The notes under the pieces: generated by a model
Databases searched by the model: none
Told to the model about the DNA's origin: nothing
The model's input: the letters and a program-made list of their open reading frames with translations, nothing else
Part shown: in pieces, positions 7,549 to 15,547 of the stretch
How positions within the stretch are numbered: position 1 is the stretch's first letter
How the letters are laid out: each line of letters opens with the position of its first letter
Source of the DNA: Gammaproteobacteria bacterium
Lineage (GTDB): Bacteria > Pseudomonadota > Gammaproteobacteria > Steroidobacterales > Rariloculaceae
Assembly (NCBI GenBank): GCA_022825505.1
Contig: JAJDWR010000030.1
Span: forward strand, 1-39,168
DNA length: 39,168 nt
Direction of reading: 5' to 3'
Position numbers and translations under genes: made by a program

Positions 7549-10020
7549 TTAGATCCTCCCGGATCGCAACAGTCGCGCGACAAGCGCCCTGTGTCCTTTC
7601 ATGATACTTGTCGAGTCTATCCGAAGCCCCTTGGCAAAACGATTGGACATGCGCTCCATCATCATCAAAATCTCATCGCCTAAGAGTTCGTCGCGCGAAG
7701 GAAGGGTGAGCCGCAGGCAGTTTTCGGCGGTGGACTTTAAGCGAATAGCGATTCGTTGCCGTTCGGCCTCCGAACTGGGGGCGATCAAACAAACCTGAAT
7801 ACACCAGTAACATGTAGCCCAACATTCATTGAAATCAGCGGGAATCTGATCGTGCTCCTCTGTCAAATTCAGGTGCCTGATGGCGGGGCGCTTTGGATTG
7901 AAGAATGTAAACAGCAATCGACCAATGAGCACAGGCCAACTGTTTCCATCCCCCTCAACCGGCAATACACGGATTTTCGCCGCGGATGGGGTCGCCACAA
8001 TCGTCTTATAGGGCTCTGGCGATGCAGCAGTACACAAAACCATCAATAGAGTCCGAAGACGAATGAGATCAAGGTTCCCAAGTCCCGATCCTTCGTTTGC
8101 TCTTTGTCGTATGCGCTCTTGGAACTGCTTAACAGCTCGTATAAGTTCGTTCTGGGTGGCATGTCGACGTGCTATGTGTAACTTTTCTCGCTCCGCGTCA
8201 CTCTTGTCCTCTAGTTTCGGGGTATCCGGACCTCCGAAATCCGCGCCATCTTCGATGGCTTTCTCTGCGTCATCTGTTTCGTCACCGAGATCAAATGCAT
8301 CTCCGTTCTTGGCGTGATCTATCTCCACAATGTAGGGGACGGCGTTCTTGTCAAGTCCAAGAATCCGGTTTAGAATCTCGCGGACTATTGCAACACTGCT
8401 TCCCGCGAGACTGTTGTACGCTGCACTGCCACTGACGATCCTCGGGCGGCGGCCAGCGATGAATTCCTCATAGGTGAACTTTCGATACTCGACTTTTGCT
8501 GTGGGCTCTCCATCATCACTCCTTTGACGTGGGACCGAAATTGGTTTTCTAACTGTTTCGTGACCACGTTCCAAGCTCTCAAGTTCGGTAAGCAAATCCA
8601 GTAGTCCGATACTCGCATCAGTATCATCTTCAAGCTCAGCCAGTCTATTATGTATGCGGGATGGATAGGGTTCCCGAATTTTTGTATAGAGTTGCTCCAA
8701 CAGAGTGACGGTCGCAAGACTCGATTGCTGCCCATCGGACATAACAACGCGTGCGAACGATGGTTGGCGGTCGCAGCTACCGATGCGGTACTGTGAATTA
8801 GGTCCATTCTGACTAGCGACTGGCTTGAGAACGCAATTCATGGGACGCGCGTGCTGATCTAATAGTGTGATGGAGCAAGAGTTAGCGTCCGTATCTGCCG
8901 GCGGATACCAGAGGAGAGTGTCACCTCGACACTCGAACCGGCCGGGGTTCTTTCGCGCCAATTCGACTAGGGGAAGTTCGTCAGTAAATTCAGGACGTTC
9001 GAGATCACTGGGTTGTATTAAGCGATCCTCTGTCAATACATCAGAGAGTCCAAGAACAGCGCAAACGCTATTCGGCGGGAGGCATCTATAGAGGCAGACT
9101 TCCTCATTAATGCCCGAGAATCCAGCGCGGCCCAATGCGGCAGCCGTGCAGTTGGCACTACCGAACAGCACATGGTCGGCGTTGTCGGTGATCGCAATAG
9201 CTACCTTGGCGTGGATGAAGCGTCCTTCTCTGAAGCTCCCACGCCTATAGACTCTAAGTGAACGGAGGTGCTCTGCGGCATGGCCCGGAAATTCCCGCGT
9301 TTCTGGGTCAATTAGAACCGCGGTCTCTTTGGGTTCAAGGCGTAAGGCAAGGTGGGAAAGAGCGCCTAACTCTCTATCCCAATATGGGCTTACTACGACT
9401 AATTTCTTTACCGGATGATTGATCATATTGGCGAAACGGTCGGCAATTCCTGTCGCAGGATCACTCGTGAAGAGCGCAGCTACCGTCCCGTCATTGAGCG
9501 TTACTGACTCGTTGGCGGGAGCAGTTTCGCGAAGCCAAGAGGTGCGATTAATCATCCAGTCACGCTGTACCGATGTTGCAACCTGATCTTTCGAGATGAA
9601 TCTTGAAACGTAGTCCCACGCGTGGGCAATTAGCTGACGTTCCGCAGTGTCGTCGCCCTGATAGGAAATTGTGCCGATGATTTCCAAGTTACCCGCGATG
9701 CCGGACGACGTCAGGTTTGCCGAGCCGACGATTAGCCGACCGCGATGGCGGCCGAGTTGCAATAGGAGCTTGGGATGGAATAGCCCGGAAGAGGCCGCGC
9801 CAAGTATTGTGTAGTGTGTTCCAGCATGTCGAGGAAGATCGAAGGCGCCACTCAGAGCGTGTGTGAGCATTCGGCTGTCTGCTACTACTATGTTGTTGCG
9901 GCAACCTGCTCCACGCAGGCGAGGCAAAACTATGGTTTCGTAGGCATCGAAGTCGAGGCAAAATGTTGCGGCTATGCTGGTGTGGTAGCCTTTTTCGGCG
10001 AAGAGTTCGTATAGCCTCAT
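7549..10020 (-). CDS. PLD-superfamily (HKD) protein, fourth gene of a HEPN/PLD cassette
   Basis: This 823-residue protein has two phospholipase D-type motifs in the N-terminal 310 residues. The first is GLFHPKLLLQ with the HxK at 82-84, followed by VGSANLTSSG at 98-107. The second is RFIHAKVAIA with the HxK at 270-272, followed by FGSANCTAAALG at 286-297. Two such half-sites form one active site for phosphodiester cleavage, so a nuclease role is more likely than lipase. The C-terminal 500 residues are unrecognised and include a charged acidic stretch near residues 575-625. Its start overlaps the stop of the upstream 530-residue gene by 4 bases (ATGA type), a strong sign of one operon. DrmC of DISARM is another PLD protein in defence, but no DISARM helicase is present. 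Confidence 0.85.
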   Translation of the reverse strand: MRLYELFAEKGYHTSIAATFCLDFDAYETIVLPRLRGAGCRNNIVVADSRMLTHALSGAFDLPRHAGTHYTILGAASSGLFHPKLLLQLGRHRGRLIVGSANLTSSGIAGNLEIIGTISYQGDDTAERQLIAHAWDYVSRFISKDQVATSVQRDWMINRTSWLRETAPANESVTLNDGTVAALFTSDPATGIADRFANMINHPVKKLVVVSPYWDRELGALSHLALRLEPKETAVLIDPETREFPGHAAEHLRSLRVYRRGSFREGRFIHAKVAIAITDNADHVLFGSANCTAAALGRAGFSGINEEVCLYRCLPPNSVCAVLGLSDVLTEDRLIQPSDLERPEFTDELPLVELARKNPGRFECRGDTLLWYPPADTDANSCSITLLDQHARPMNCVLKPVASQNGPNSQYRIGSCDRQPSFARVVMSDGQQSSLATVTLLEQLYTKIREPYPSRIHNRLAELEDDTDASIGLLDLLTELESLERGHETVRKPISVPRQRSDDGEPTAKVEYRKFTYEEFIAGRRPRIVSGSAAYNSLAGSSVAIVREILNRILGLDKNAVPYIVEIDHAKNGDAFDLGDETDDAEKAIEDGADFGGPDTPKLEDKSDAEREKLHIARRHATQNELIRAVKQFQERIRQRANEGSGLGNLDLIRLRTLLMVLCTAASPEPYKTIVATPSAAKIRVLPVEGDGNSWPVLIGRLLFTFFNPKRPAIRHLNLTEEHDQIPADFNECWATCYWCIQVCLIAPSSEAERQRIAIRLKSTAENCLRLTLPSRDELLGDEILMMMERMSNRFAKGLRIDSTSIMKGHRALVARLLRSGRI

Positions 10021-11609
10021 ATGTCAGAGATGGCTGATTCACCGTAGTGAGTTAACCCTTCACTACCTAGTAGGTGGATATCGCGCAGAAACGTGATCGC
10101 AGGCGAGAGACGGGGATTCGTAAAAACAGGACCATCCTTGCCGCGCAATCTCAAGCGACCTTCGTCGCTTTCGAATAGGAAGGTGTAGCCTCCGCCTCGT
10201 AGCTTGCGCGTGGCCACCCAAAGGTGACGGCGAATTACCCGCTGTTCGATTAGACGGCTGAGGAGCTTGGGAATAGGGTAATCCGCGTGACGCCTTAGAA
10301 ATTGAACTACTGTCAGCAGCGTCTGATAATAATCTGTGTCGAATACGCGAAGCACCTCCTTCACCGGGCGATCTTCTTGCTCGACTCGTTTCTGGAGAAT
10401 CGCGAGCAGGATGACGGCCTTCCAAGCAATATCCGGTGGGCAATCGCTTTGATGGCTGCGGCCCGCTCTGTTCACCATGCTTTGACAGAGTGACCATTCG
10501 GCTGCGTCATCTTCAGAAGCATACGCGTTTCCCGTGATATCGACCGCCTCGAGGAATTCGCACCAGCTCAGGAAATTGAGTTCGTTGACTTCAGGAATGC
10601 GCTCGGTGCAGCGTGGAATAAGGCGCTCCAAACTTAGCCCGGATTGAAAGGGCGCGAGTGTATCTAGAACGAACTTTAGTAGTGTTTCTAGCGCGACGTG
10701 GCACATATCGTTGGCGTGATAGACCCACCAACGATTTCGTTGAGCCTCAAGAGGATCGGTTCCAAGATTCAGTGGTCGACCCTGCTGATCTTGGCCGGCG
10801 TACAGGATCCAGCGAACCTCATTGGCAGTTGGTTCTCGCTCGAGAAACGCAGAAACGTTTAGTATCAACTGAACGCTCAAGCTGCGCGAAATGGCCTTAG
10901 CATCCTTGGAAGATTGCGGCTTTAGCAGGATTTCCTCATAAACTTCTCGTTCCGACCCTTCGTCTTCGATCCTAGATGGCACGATCGGCGACACCAGATC
11001 CAGCTCTCCTCTTGTCACGCTCCCCCGTGTAATGATATTGACGACACGGGCAGCTAAGTGACCAAGACTATCGGCGAAAGCATCTGCAAGACGATCACCG
11101 ATATTCGTACTCGGAACTGGAATGTCATGTTCCGGACTTTCCCAGAATACTTTATTTTCGAATAGCTGACTGCGAAAGGCTGCGCCATAGATCCCCCAGG
11201 CTTGCTCTAGATACTTGTCATCGCTACCAGGGTCAGCTGCTGAAGCGATATCGATGCGGTCCACGGCCACGTTAGAATACGCTCTCGCAGCCCATTGAAT
11301 ACCAGCGACGCCGTGCTCGCTGCCCACATGGTGCGCTGCCAACGCCAATAGCGCCTCCGCGCGGCGAATGAAGCGCCTCCATTCTTGAGGATCTTCGGAG
11401 CCTATATTCACGCCGTAACTCTTGCACAACCACGCGTAGTAGCCGAAGTACCGCATCCGCAAGGTCCCGTTGCCGATCCCGGGAAGAAGGGTTTGATAGA
11501 GGCTAATGCTACTGTTTTGCATTCCCAAGGGATCCTGACCTCGTGTCTTGTGGTAGTCGGTCCAAGCGGGAAAATTGACCTGAATCTCTTCTGAATCGCT
11601 GTCTGACAT
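10017..11609 (-). CDS. Unrecognised 530-residue protein, third gene of the HEPN/PLD cassette
   Basis: I do not recognise this family. The protein is soluble, with an acidic start (SDSDSEEIQVNFPAWTDYHK) followed by a conserved-looking block with DPLGMQNSSISLYQTLLPGI and MRYFGYYAWLCKSYG, then mainly helical sequence. The last 70 residues (VIRRHLWVATRKLRGGGYTF to the end) look like a small beta-containing module. No nuclease, ATPase or membrane motif is evident. The gene lies 66 bases after the small HEPN gene and overlaps the PLD gene by 4 bases, so it probably works with the PLD protein, as scaffold, sensor or target recogniser (inference). Confidence 0.8.
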   Translation of the reverse strand: MSDSDSEEIQVNFPAWTDYHKTRGQDPLGMQNSSISLYQTLLPGIGNGTLRMRYFGYYAWLCKSYGVNIGSEDPQEWRRFIRRAEALLALAAHHVGSEHGVAGIQWAARAYSNVAVDRIDIASAADPGSDDKYLEQAWGIYGAAFRSQLFENKVFWESPEHDIPVPSTNIGDRLADAFADSLGHLAARVVNIITRGSVTRGELDLVSPIVPSRIEDEGSEREVYEEILLKPQSSKDAKAISRSLSVQLILNVSAFLEREPTANEVRWILYAGQDQQGRPLNLGTDPLEAQRNRWWVYHANDMCHVALETLLKFVLDTLAPFQSGLSLERLIPRCTERIPEVNELNFLSWCEFLEAVDITGNAYASEDDAAEWSLCQSMVNRAGRSHQSDCPPDIAWKAVILLAILQKRVEQEDRPVKEVLRVFDTDYYQTLLTVVQFLRRHADYPIPKLLSRLIEQRVIRRHLWVATRKLRGGGYTFLFESDEGRLRLRGKDGPVFTNPRLSPAITFLRDIHLLGSEGLTHYGESAISDI

Positions 11610-11675
11610 TTCTTAGTTCGTTGGGACCGAGCTATGCATAAAGGCATTGGAACAAGCCCGAAAAGATAAAGAACT

Positions 11676-12086
11676 CTAGAATGATTCAATTTGCATCACG
11701 GCTTTGATCTCTCGCGCCCGCTGGGCAAATGGTGACCCAGTCTCGTAAACCGCTGCAATGAAGTCGTGGGCCCATGCGAGAAGGTCTTGTAACCGCTTCG
11801 GCGTATCGGGTTTGTAGGCTTTGTTCGCGTGAATGATGTTATTTCGGACTATGCGCAGGTACTTATAGCACCTTTCAAAGACGGTCGTATGCGGGTCAAA
11901 TGTCACATGCGCATACTGATACGATTCCGTATTGCCGTCATATCGCTCTGGAATCCCTATTTCTTCTATTCGGTTTAGCAGAGTTTCTGGAATTTCCGGA
12001 GGCGCTTCATGGAAGTGTTTTGCTGCACCTTCGAAAGCCATTTCATTTAGAAGCAACCCAACTATCATTCGTTCCTGATTATTCAT
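11676..12086 (-). CDS. Small HEPN-like protein, second gene of the cassette
   Basis: This 136-residue, mainly helical protein carries RNNIIHANKA with R81 and H86, the Rx4H signature of HEPN ribonucleases. It is preceded by the helix FERCYKYLRIV and followed by the closing helix LQDLLAWAHDFIAAV. HEPN domains of this size often cut RNA or act as the partner of another HEPN protein in abortive infection. It lies 79 bases after the Swt1-type HEPN gene and 66 bases before the 530-residue gene, all on the same strand. That two HEPN proteins form a pair is inference. Confidence 0.75.
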   Translation of the reverse strand: MNNQERMIVGLLLNEMAFEGAAKHFHEAPPEIPETLLNRIEEIGIPERYDGNTESYQYAHVTFDPHTTVFERCYKYLRIVRNNIIHANKAYKPDTPKRLQDLLAWAHDFIAAVYETGSPFAQRAREIKAVMQIESF

Positions 12087-12165
12087 TTCTTGCGATTGGT
12101 TGTTGCGGATTGGTCCGGCTAGAACAGCGTCCTGATTTTCTTGACGCTATGCGGCGATAGCAGAT

Positions 12166-13332
12166 TTAGTGCAAAACCCTTATTCCCAAGGCGCGAAATA
12201 TGCGGGTTGCTTCACTAACCAAGGTCAATACGTCGGCGCGACCAAGAGGGCGGCTATGCGCGAGTGCTTTTCTTACAGGATGCAGTCGGCGGAGGGAAAT
12301 TGCGATATCATCTCGATCTCGGAAGATTGCCTGAAATGCTTCGCGCCAATTGTCGCGACGCGTGATCACATCAGTCAAATCCATAAAGTCTGCGTATTGG
12401 ATAGCAGAATAGACTGTCCTTCCATCGGCGCGATCTTGGTTCTGGCGATCCATCCATCGCTTGCGCACGGATTGTGGGATCCTTTGCTTTGCCCAGTGTG
12501 AACCAACCAGTTTTTCCAAGCGATGTTCGACTTCTTGACGCAGCCGCTGTTCCAATTCGGTTAGCAATTGCCAGTGTTGTGGATTAAACGCGGGATCAAG
12601 ATCGGGTGATTCGAGCGCTTTCGGTACAGCAACTGACGCGAACGACAGTGTGAATCCAGCGCTAATGAGGACCCTATCGTATGTGGCACGCGGAAACGCG
12701 ATCAGCTCAGGATTAAGTCCGGCTCGCATAGCTGCTTCATCGCGCTCATTAGCGTTGGCGCCAAGTTCTACAGTGTTGGCGTCACCAAGTTCACGGCCAA
12801 GCAATTCTGCAACCGATCTGGAAAACGGGTCTTCCATATGGACGAAATTGCTGAGATTCGAAAGGCGTGCAAGTCCCATGGCGTTTTGCTGGAAGAGCCT
12901 GTTCGATGGTCGTGGTCGAGTGCGTAGTGCTGTTATGGAGTCTGAGTTCGCTCTTAAGACCGAACTTTCAGTGCTCCGGTAAGCATCACCGATATCTGCA
13001 ACGCTTGCCGAGATGGCAACAGCTCCGGACGTCTTGGCCAAATGTGCAAGGGAGTGGCCGACGCTCGCTAGGCGTTTGACTTCGTGCGAATGCGCAAGGG
13101 CGGCTGCGGCGGCGAAGGCACCGGATGCTTCGACCGAACGTGCGAGGGCGTTGCCGACGCTGGTCAGGCGTTTGACTTCGTGCGAACGCGCGAGGGCGAC
13201 TGCGGCGGCGAAGGCACCGGATACTTCGGCCGAACGTGCGAGCCCGATGCCGACACTGGCCAAGCGTTTGGTTCCCTGCGAATGCTCGAGGGCGGTCGCC
13301 TTGGGACCAGGTTGGTGAATGTCTGGTGGCAT
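12166..13332 (-). CDS. Swt1-type HEPN protein with N-terminal 32-residue repeats, first gene of the cassette
   Basis: This 388-residue protein starts with about three and a half tandem 32-residue repeats (residues 11-120). Each reads roughly LARSHEVKRLASVGNALARS then VEASGAFAAAAA, and is amphipathic and alanine-rich. The C-terminal part (about 250-388) resembles the Swt1-like HEPN domain. It has a long charged helix (LTELEQRLRQEVEHRLEKLV), a WMDRQNQDRADG linker and the active-site-like R354-KALA-H359 in HPVRKALAHSRPLGRADV. Such domains cleave RNA or dimerise. The repeats may form a helical rod or a coiled surface for sensing. A divergent gene starts 490 bases upstream. Confidence 0.75.
   Translation of the reverse strand: MPPDIHQPGPKATALEHSQGTKRLASVGIGLARSAEVSGAFAAAVALARSHEVKRLTSVGNALARSVEASGAFAAAAALAHSHEVKRLASVGHSLAHLAKTSGAVAISASVADIGDAYRSTESSVLRANSDSITALRTRPRPSNRLFQQNAMGLARLSNLSNFVHMEDPFSRSVAELLGRELGDANTVELGANANERDEAAMRAGLNPELIAFPRATYDRVLISAGFTLSFASVAVPKALESPDLDPAFNPQHWQLLTELEQRLRQEVEHRLEKLVGSHWAKQRIPQSVRKRWMDRQNQDRADGRTVYSAIQYADFMDLTDVITRRDNWREAFQAIFRDRDDIAISLRRLHPVRKALAHSRPLGRADVLTLVSEATRIFRALGIRVLH
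12965..13315. repeat. 96-bp tandem repeats inside the Swt1-type HEPN gene
   Basis: Two closely matching units occupy 13061-13156 and 13157-13252. Degenerate units flank them, about 12965-13060 and 13253-13315. Each unit is exactly 96 bases (32 codons), so copy changes keep the frame. The two central units differ by only a few bases, for example AATGCGCAAGGGCG against AACGCGCGAGGGCG. This suggests recent duplication or gene conversion. Confidence 0.85.
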
Positions 13333-13822
13333 GAACGTATTGTACTCGTGAGGACTCTCAATTATGACCCTCGTTTAGTATGGAATCCCATCACGGCGAC
13401 AATCACGACGCCTTTTTGACGTCCCCAGTGTGTAGTCGATGACTGCGGCGACCTGCCGGGCTTTATGTGCGAACAGCTTCTCCCCGACTCTTGTGCCAAT
13501 CTGAGGCGCGCAGGGGCTCAGCGAATCATCTGACGCATCACTACTCTGACTTTCGCTTGGATGTCCTTGACACCGGCATCTACCAGCCTCCCTATCCGGA
13601 AACCAGGGCGCCTAGCCATTCCGTCATCCGCGTCGAGCGCTTCTGAATGACAACCTTGAGAGGAAATCAGGCAACTCTCACGGAAAATCCGGACAGGAGT
13701 CGAGGAACTGCTCAAGCAATCCTTTTGTTGCGTGCCACCATTCAAACTCTTGATCCTCATGCGTGAAGCGCTAGACTCCGGCATTCCCGCGAAGGGGTTA
13801 CACGCCGACTTTCTCTGATCGG
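13333..13822. other. Divergent intergenic region between two putative defence cassettes
   Basis: This 490-base gap separates the minus-strand HEPN/PLD cassette from the plus-strand helical-repeat/nuclease pair. It should hold both promoters. A TACAAT at 13339-13344 on the minus strand lies too close to the start codon to be persuasive. I see no gene, tRNA or strong hairpin. The open frame on the minus strand at 13518-13895 has no family pattern. Confidence 0.5.
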
Positions 13823-15547
13823 ATGAGCATAAGAGACACGCTTCTTGCCGCATACGCTGATGGCAATCTGCTGGATGCCGTTGCTGCCTTGGCATCCCAA
13901 GATCACAAATTGATCACAGATCAGGTCTCGAGTCTGCACAACTCCGGCGAGATTGACTTTGTGAGTGCCTGCCTATCCGACGAACTCGACCGGTTGTCGC
14001 AAGATTCCTGTTTCGCCCTTCGTAGAGTTTTTTGTGACTCTCTGCCGGAGAGTGAATGCACGGCAAAGGATGCAGCTACAGCTTGCATCCGTCTGTTCGA
14101 GAAAACCAGCCCCGACTATACCGCTGGCCTAGTCTTCCCCGCACTTCGCGAGTGGTTCCAACAAAGCCCGGGTCGTGCTGAGGAGGGGTTGACGCTGATA
14201 CGTCTCGACAACGACCGTTGGTCCTCACTCGTTCGACCGGTACTTCTTACGGGTGCCGCTCACGATGCCGGCAGGTTTACGGCTGAGGCTCTCGCTCTGT
14301 CGCGTCAGACTCACATGACCATACCGCTGGATGCGCTAGCCGTCCTCGGGGCAATCGTGCCCGGAGATGACGTTTCCCTAATTCAGCTGGTCATCAACCG
14401 ATTCAACGAAGTGATCGACACAACGGATTTCGACCACTACGCGGCCAGCACGATTAGGTCATCATTGCACCTGCTTGAACGCATCGGTGGCTCCGTCGCA
14501 AATGATGTGGAGCGCCTCCTCGTCAGAATTTGCAAGAATCCTACCCCCTCCGTTCGCAGGGTAATCGCGGACAATCTCTACATGCGACGAAAGATACTTA
14601 CGGACGCGATAATGGACGCGTCATTTCAGGCGCTACAGAACACCGACAAGCAGGACCGCGAAGCGATCAGATCCATCGATCTAATGCTCTATCAATGGGA
14701 CCTGGATCGGGACCGAGAGCGCGTACTTCGATTTCTTCGGAACTTCCTTAGCCACCGCGAGGATCCCGTCGACATCGACCAGTTGAGAGATTTTCGTCAA
14801 AAGCTCACCAACGGCTCAGGCAAGCTCCTTGGATGGTACGTCGTGTCCCTGCTGCTAACCGGCGACTACAGGTTGTGCATCTCGGCCGACAAATTGCTGC
14901 CCTACCAAGAGACACGCGACGGCCTCGATATTGACCTTGCTCCGTTCGAGCTCGGTTCTTCCTGGATTCCATTTTTGGCAAGAAAAATTCTTGGATACTG
15001 CCTACTCAAGCGAGAAAGTGCATCGGCACTGCTACTTTCGTGCCTGAGGTGCGTCTCTATCGAGGAACGTACCGCCCTCGAGGAACTGGTACTTGATCAC
15101 TTTCTCATGAACTATTTGCAGGCCATGGAGTGGTTCGAAGCGGCATTGTCGTCAAACGACGCTGCCGAGGAATCCGTTGAACGACTCTCGGCTTCGGTTA
15201 ATCAGTATGTCGATGACCTCACTGCACTCGGTGGCTGTCCCGCCTTTGCGCCCAGCGATAGACAACGTCAATTGCAGAGGTATCGCCAAGCCGATTTCTG
15301 GCGGAACGTGCGGGACAAGTCTGAGGAAGGATCGTTACTATCGCTCATCGGTCATAAGTCGACCGTTCTCTACGGATCGGGGTCAATCGCCTATGTCTAC
15401 GACAAGGACGGGAAAGGCCCGCATCGAAAGGAAATGCAGTTCGTCGGGCACGAATACACAGCAGAGATTCCCAGGTTGGACGCCATTGATCCGGTCTCAT
15501 TGCGTTTCGTTACGCACCGCTTCCAGACAGAGCCCCCACCATCATGA
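13823..15547 (+). CDS. Helical-repeat (HEAT-like) protein paired with a PD-(D/E)XK-like protein
   Basis: This 574-residue protein is predicted from its pattern to be almost all helical. Repeated short leucine-rich helices and a block reading NPTPSVRRVIADNLYMRRKI (about residues 238-257) look like HEAT or ARM-type repeats. The last 70 residues are different, with beta-like segments (KSTVLYGSGSIAYVYDKDG and MQFVGHEYTAEIP). No enzymatic motif is seen. The stop codon overlaps the start of the next gene in an ATGA (15544-15547), so they are translationally coupled. I do not know the family. A role as a sensor or scaffold for the downstream nuclease-like protein is inference. Confidence 0.8.
   Translation: MSIRDTLLAAYADGNLLDAVAALASQDHKLITDQVSSLHNSGEIDFVSACLSDELDRLSQDSCFALRRVFCDSLPESECTAKDAATACIRLFEKTSPDYTAGLVFPALREWFQQSPGRAEEGLTLIRLDNDRWSSLVRPVLLTGAAHDAGRFTAEALALSRQTHMTIPLDALAVLGAIVPGDDVSLIQLVINRFNEVIDTTDFDHYAASTIRSSLHLLERIGGSVANDVERLLVRICKNPTPSVRRVIADNLYMRRKILTDAIMDASFQALQNTDKQDREAIRSIDLMLYQWDLDRDRERVLRFLRNFLSHREDPVDIDQLRDFRQKLTNGSGKLLGWYVVSLLLTGDYRLCISADKLLPYQETRDGLDIDLAPFELGSSWIPFLARKILGYCLLKRESASALLLSCLRCVSIEERTALEELVLDHFLMNYLQAMEWFEAALSSNDAAEESVERLSASVNQYVDDLTALGGCPAFAPSDRQRQLQRYRQADFWRNVRDKSEEGSLLSLIGHKSTVLYGSGSIAYVYDKDGKGPHRKEMQFVGHEYTAEIPRLDAIDPVSLRFVTHRFQTEPPPS

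Noticed and set aside
7549..10020. PLD gene as part of a DISARM system with the C5 methyltransferase
   Set aside because: The DISARM helicase (DrmA) and DrmB-type proteins are absent, and the methyltransferase is 7.8 kb away next to a different operon.
12965..13315. Tandem repeats as a CRISPR array
   Set aside because: Units are 96 bases without distinct spacers and are in frame within a protein gene.
13518..13895. 125-codon minus-strand frame in the divergent region
   Set aside because: It overlaps the start of the helical-repeat gene, and has no ribosome site and no recognisable sequence pattern.
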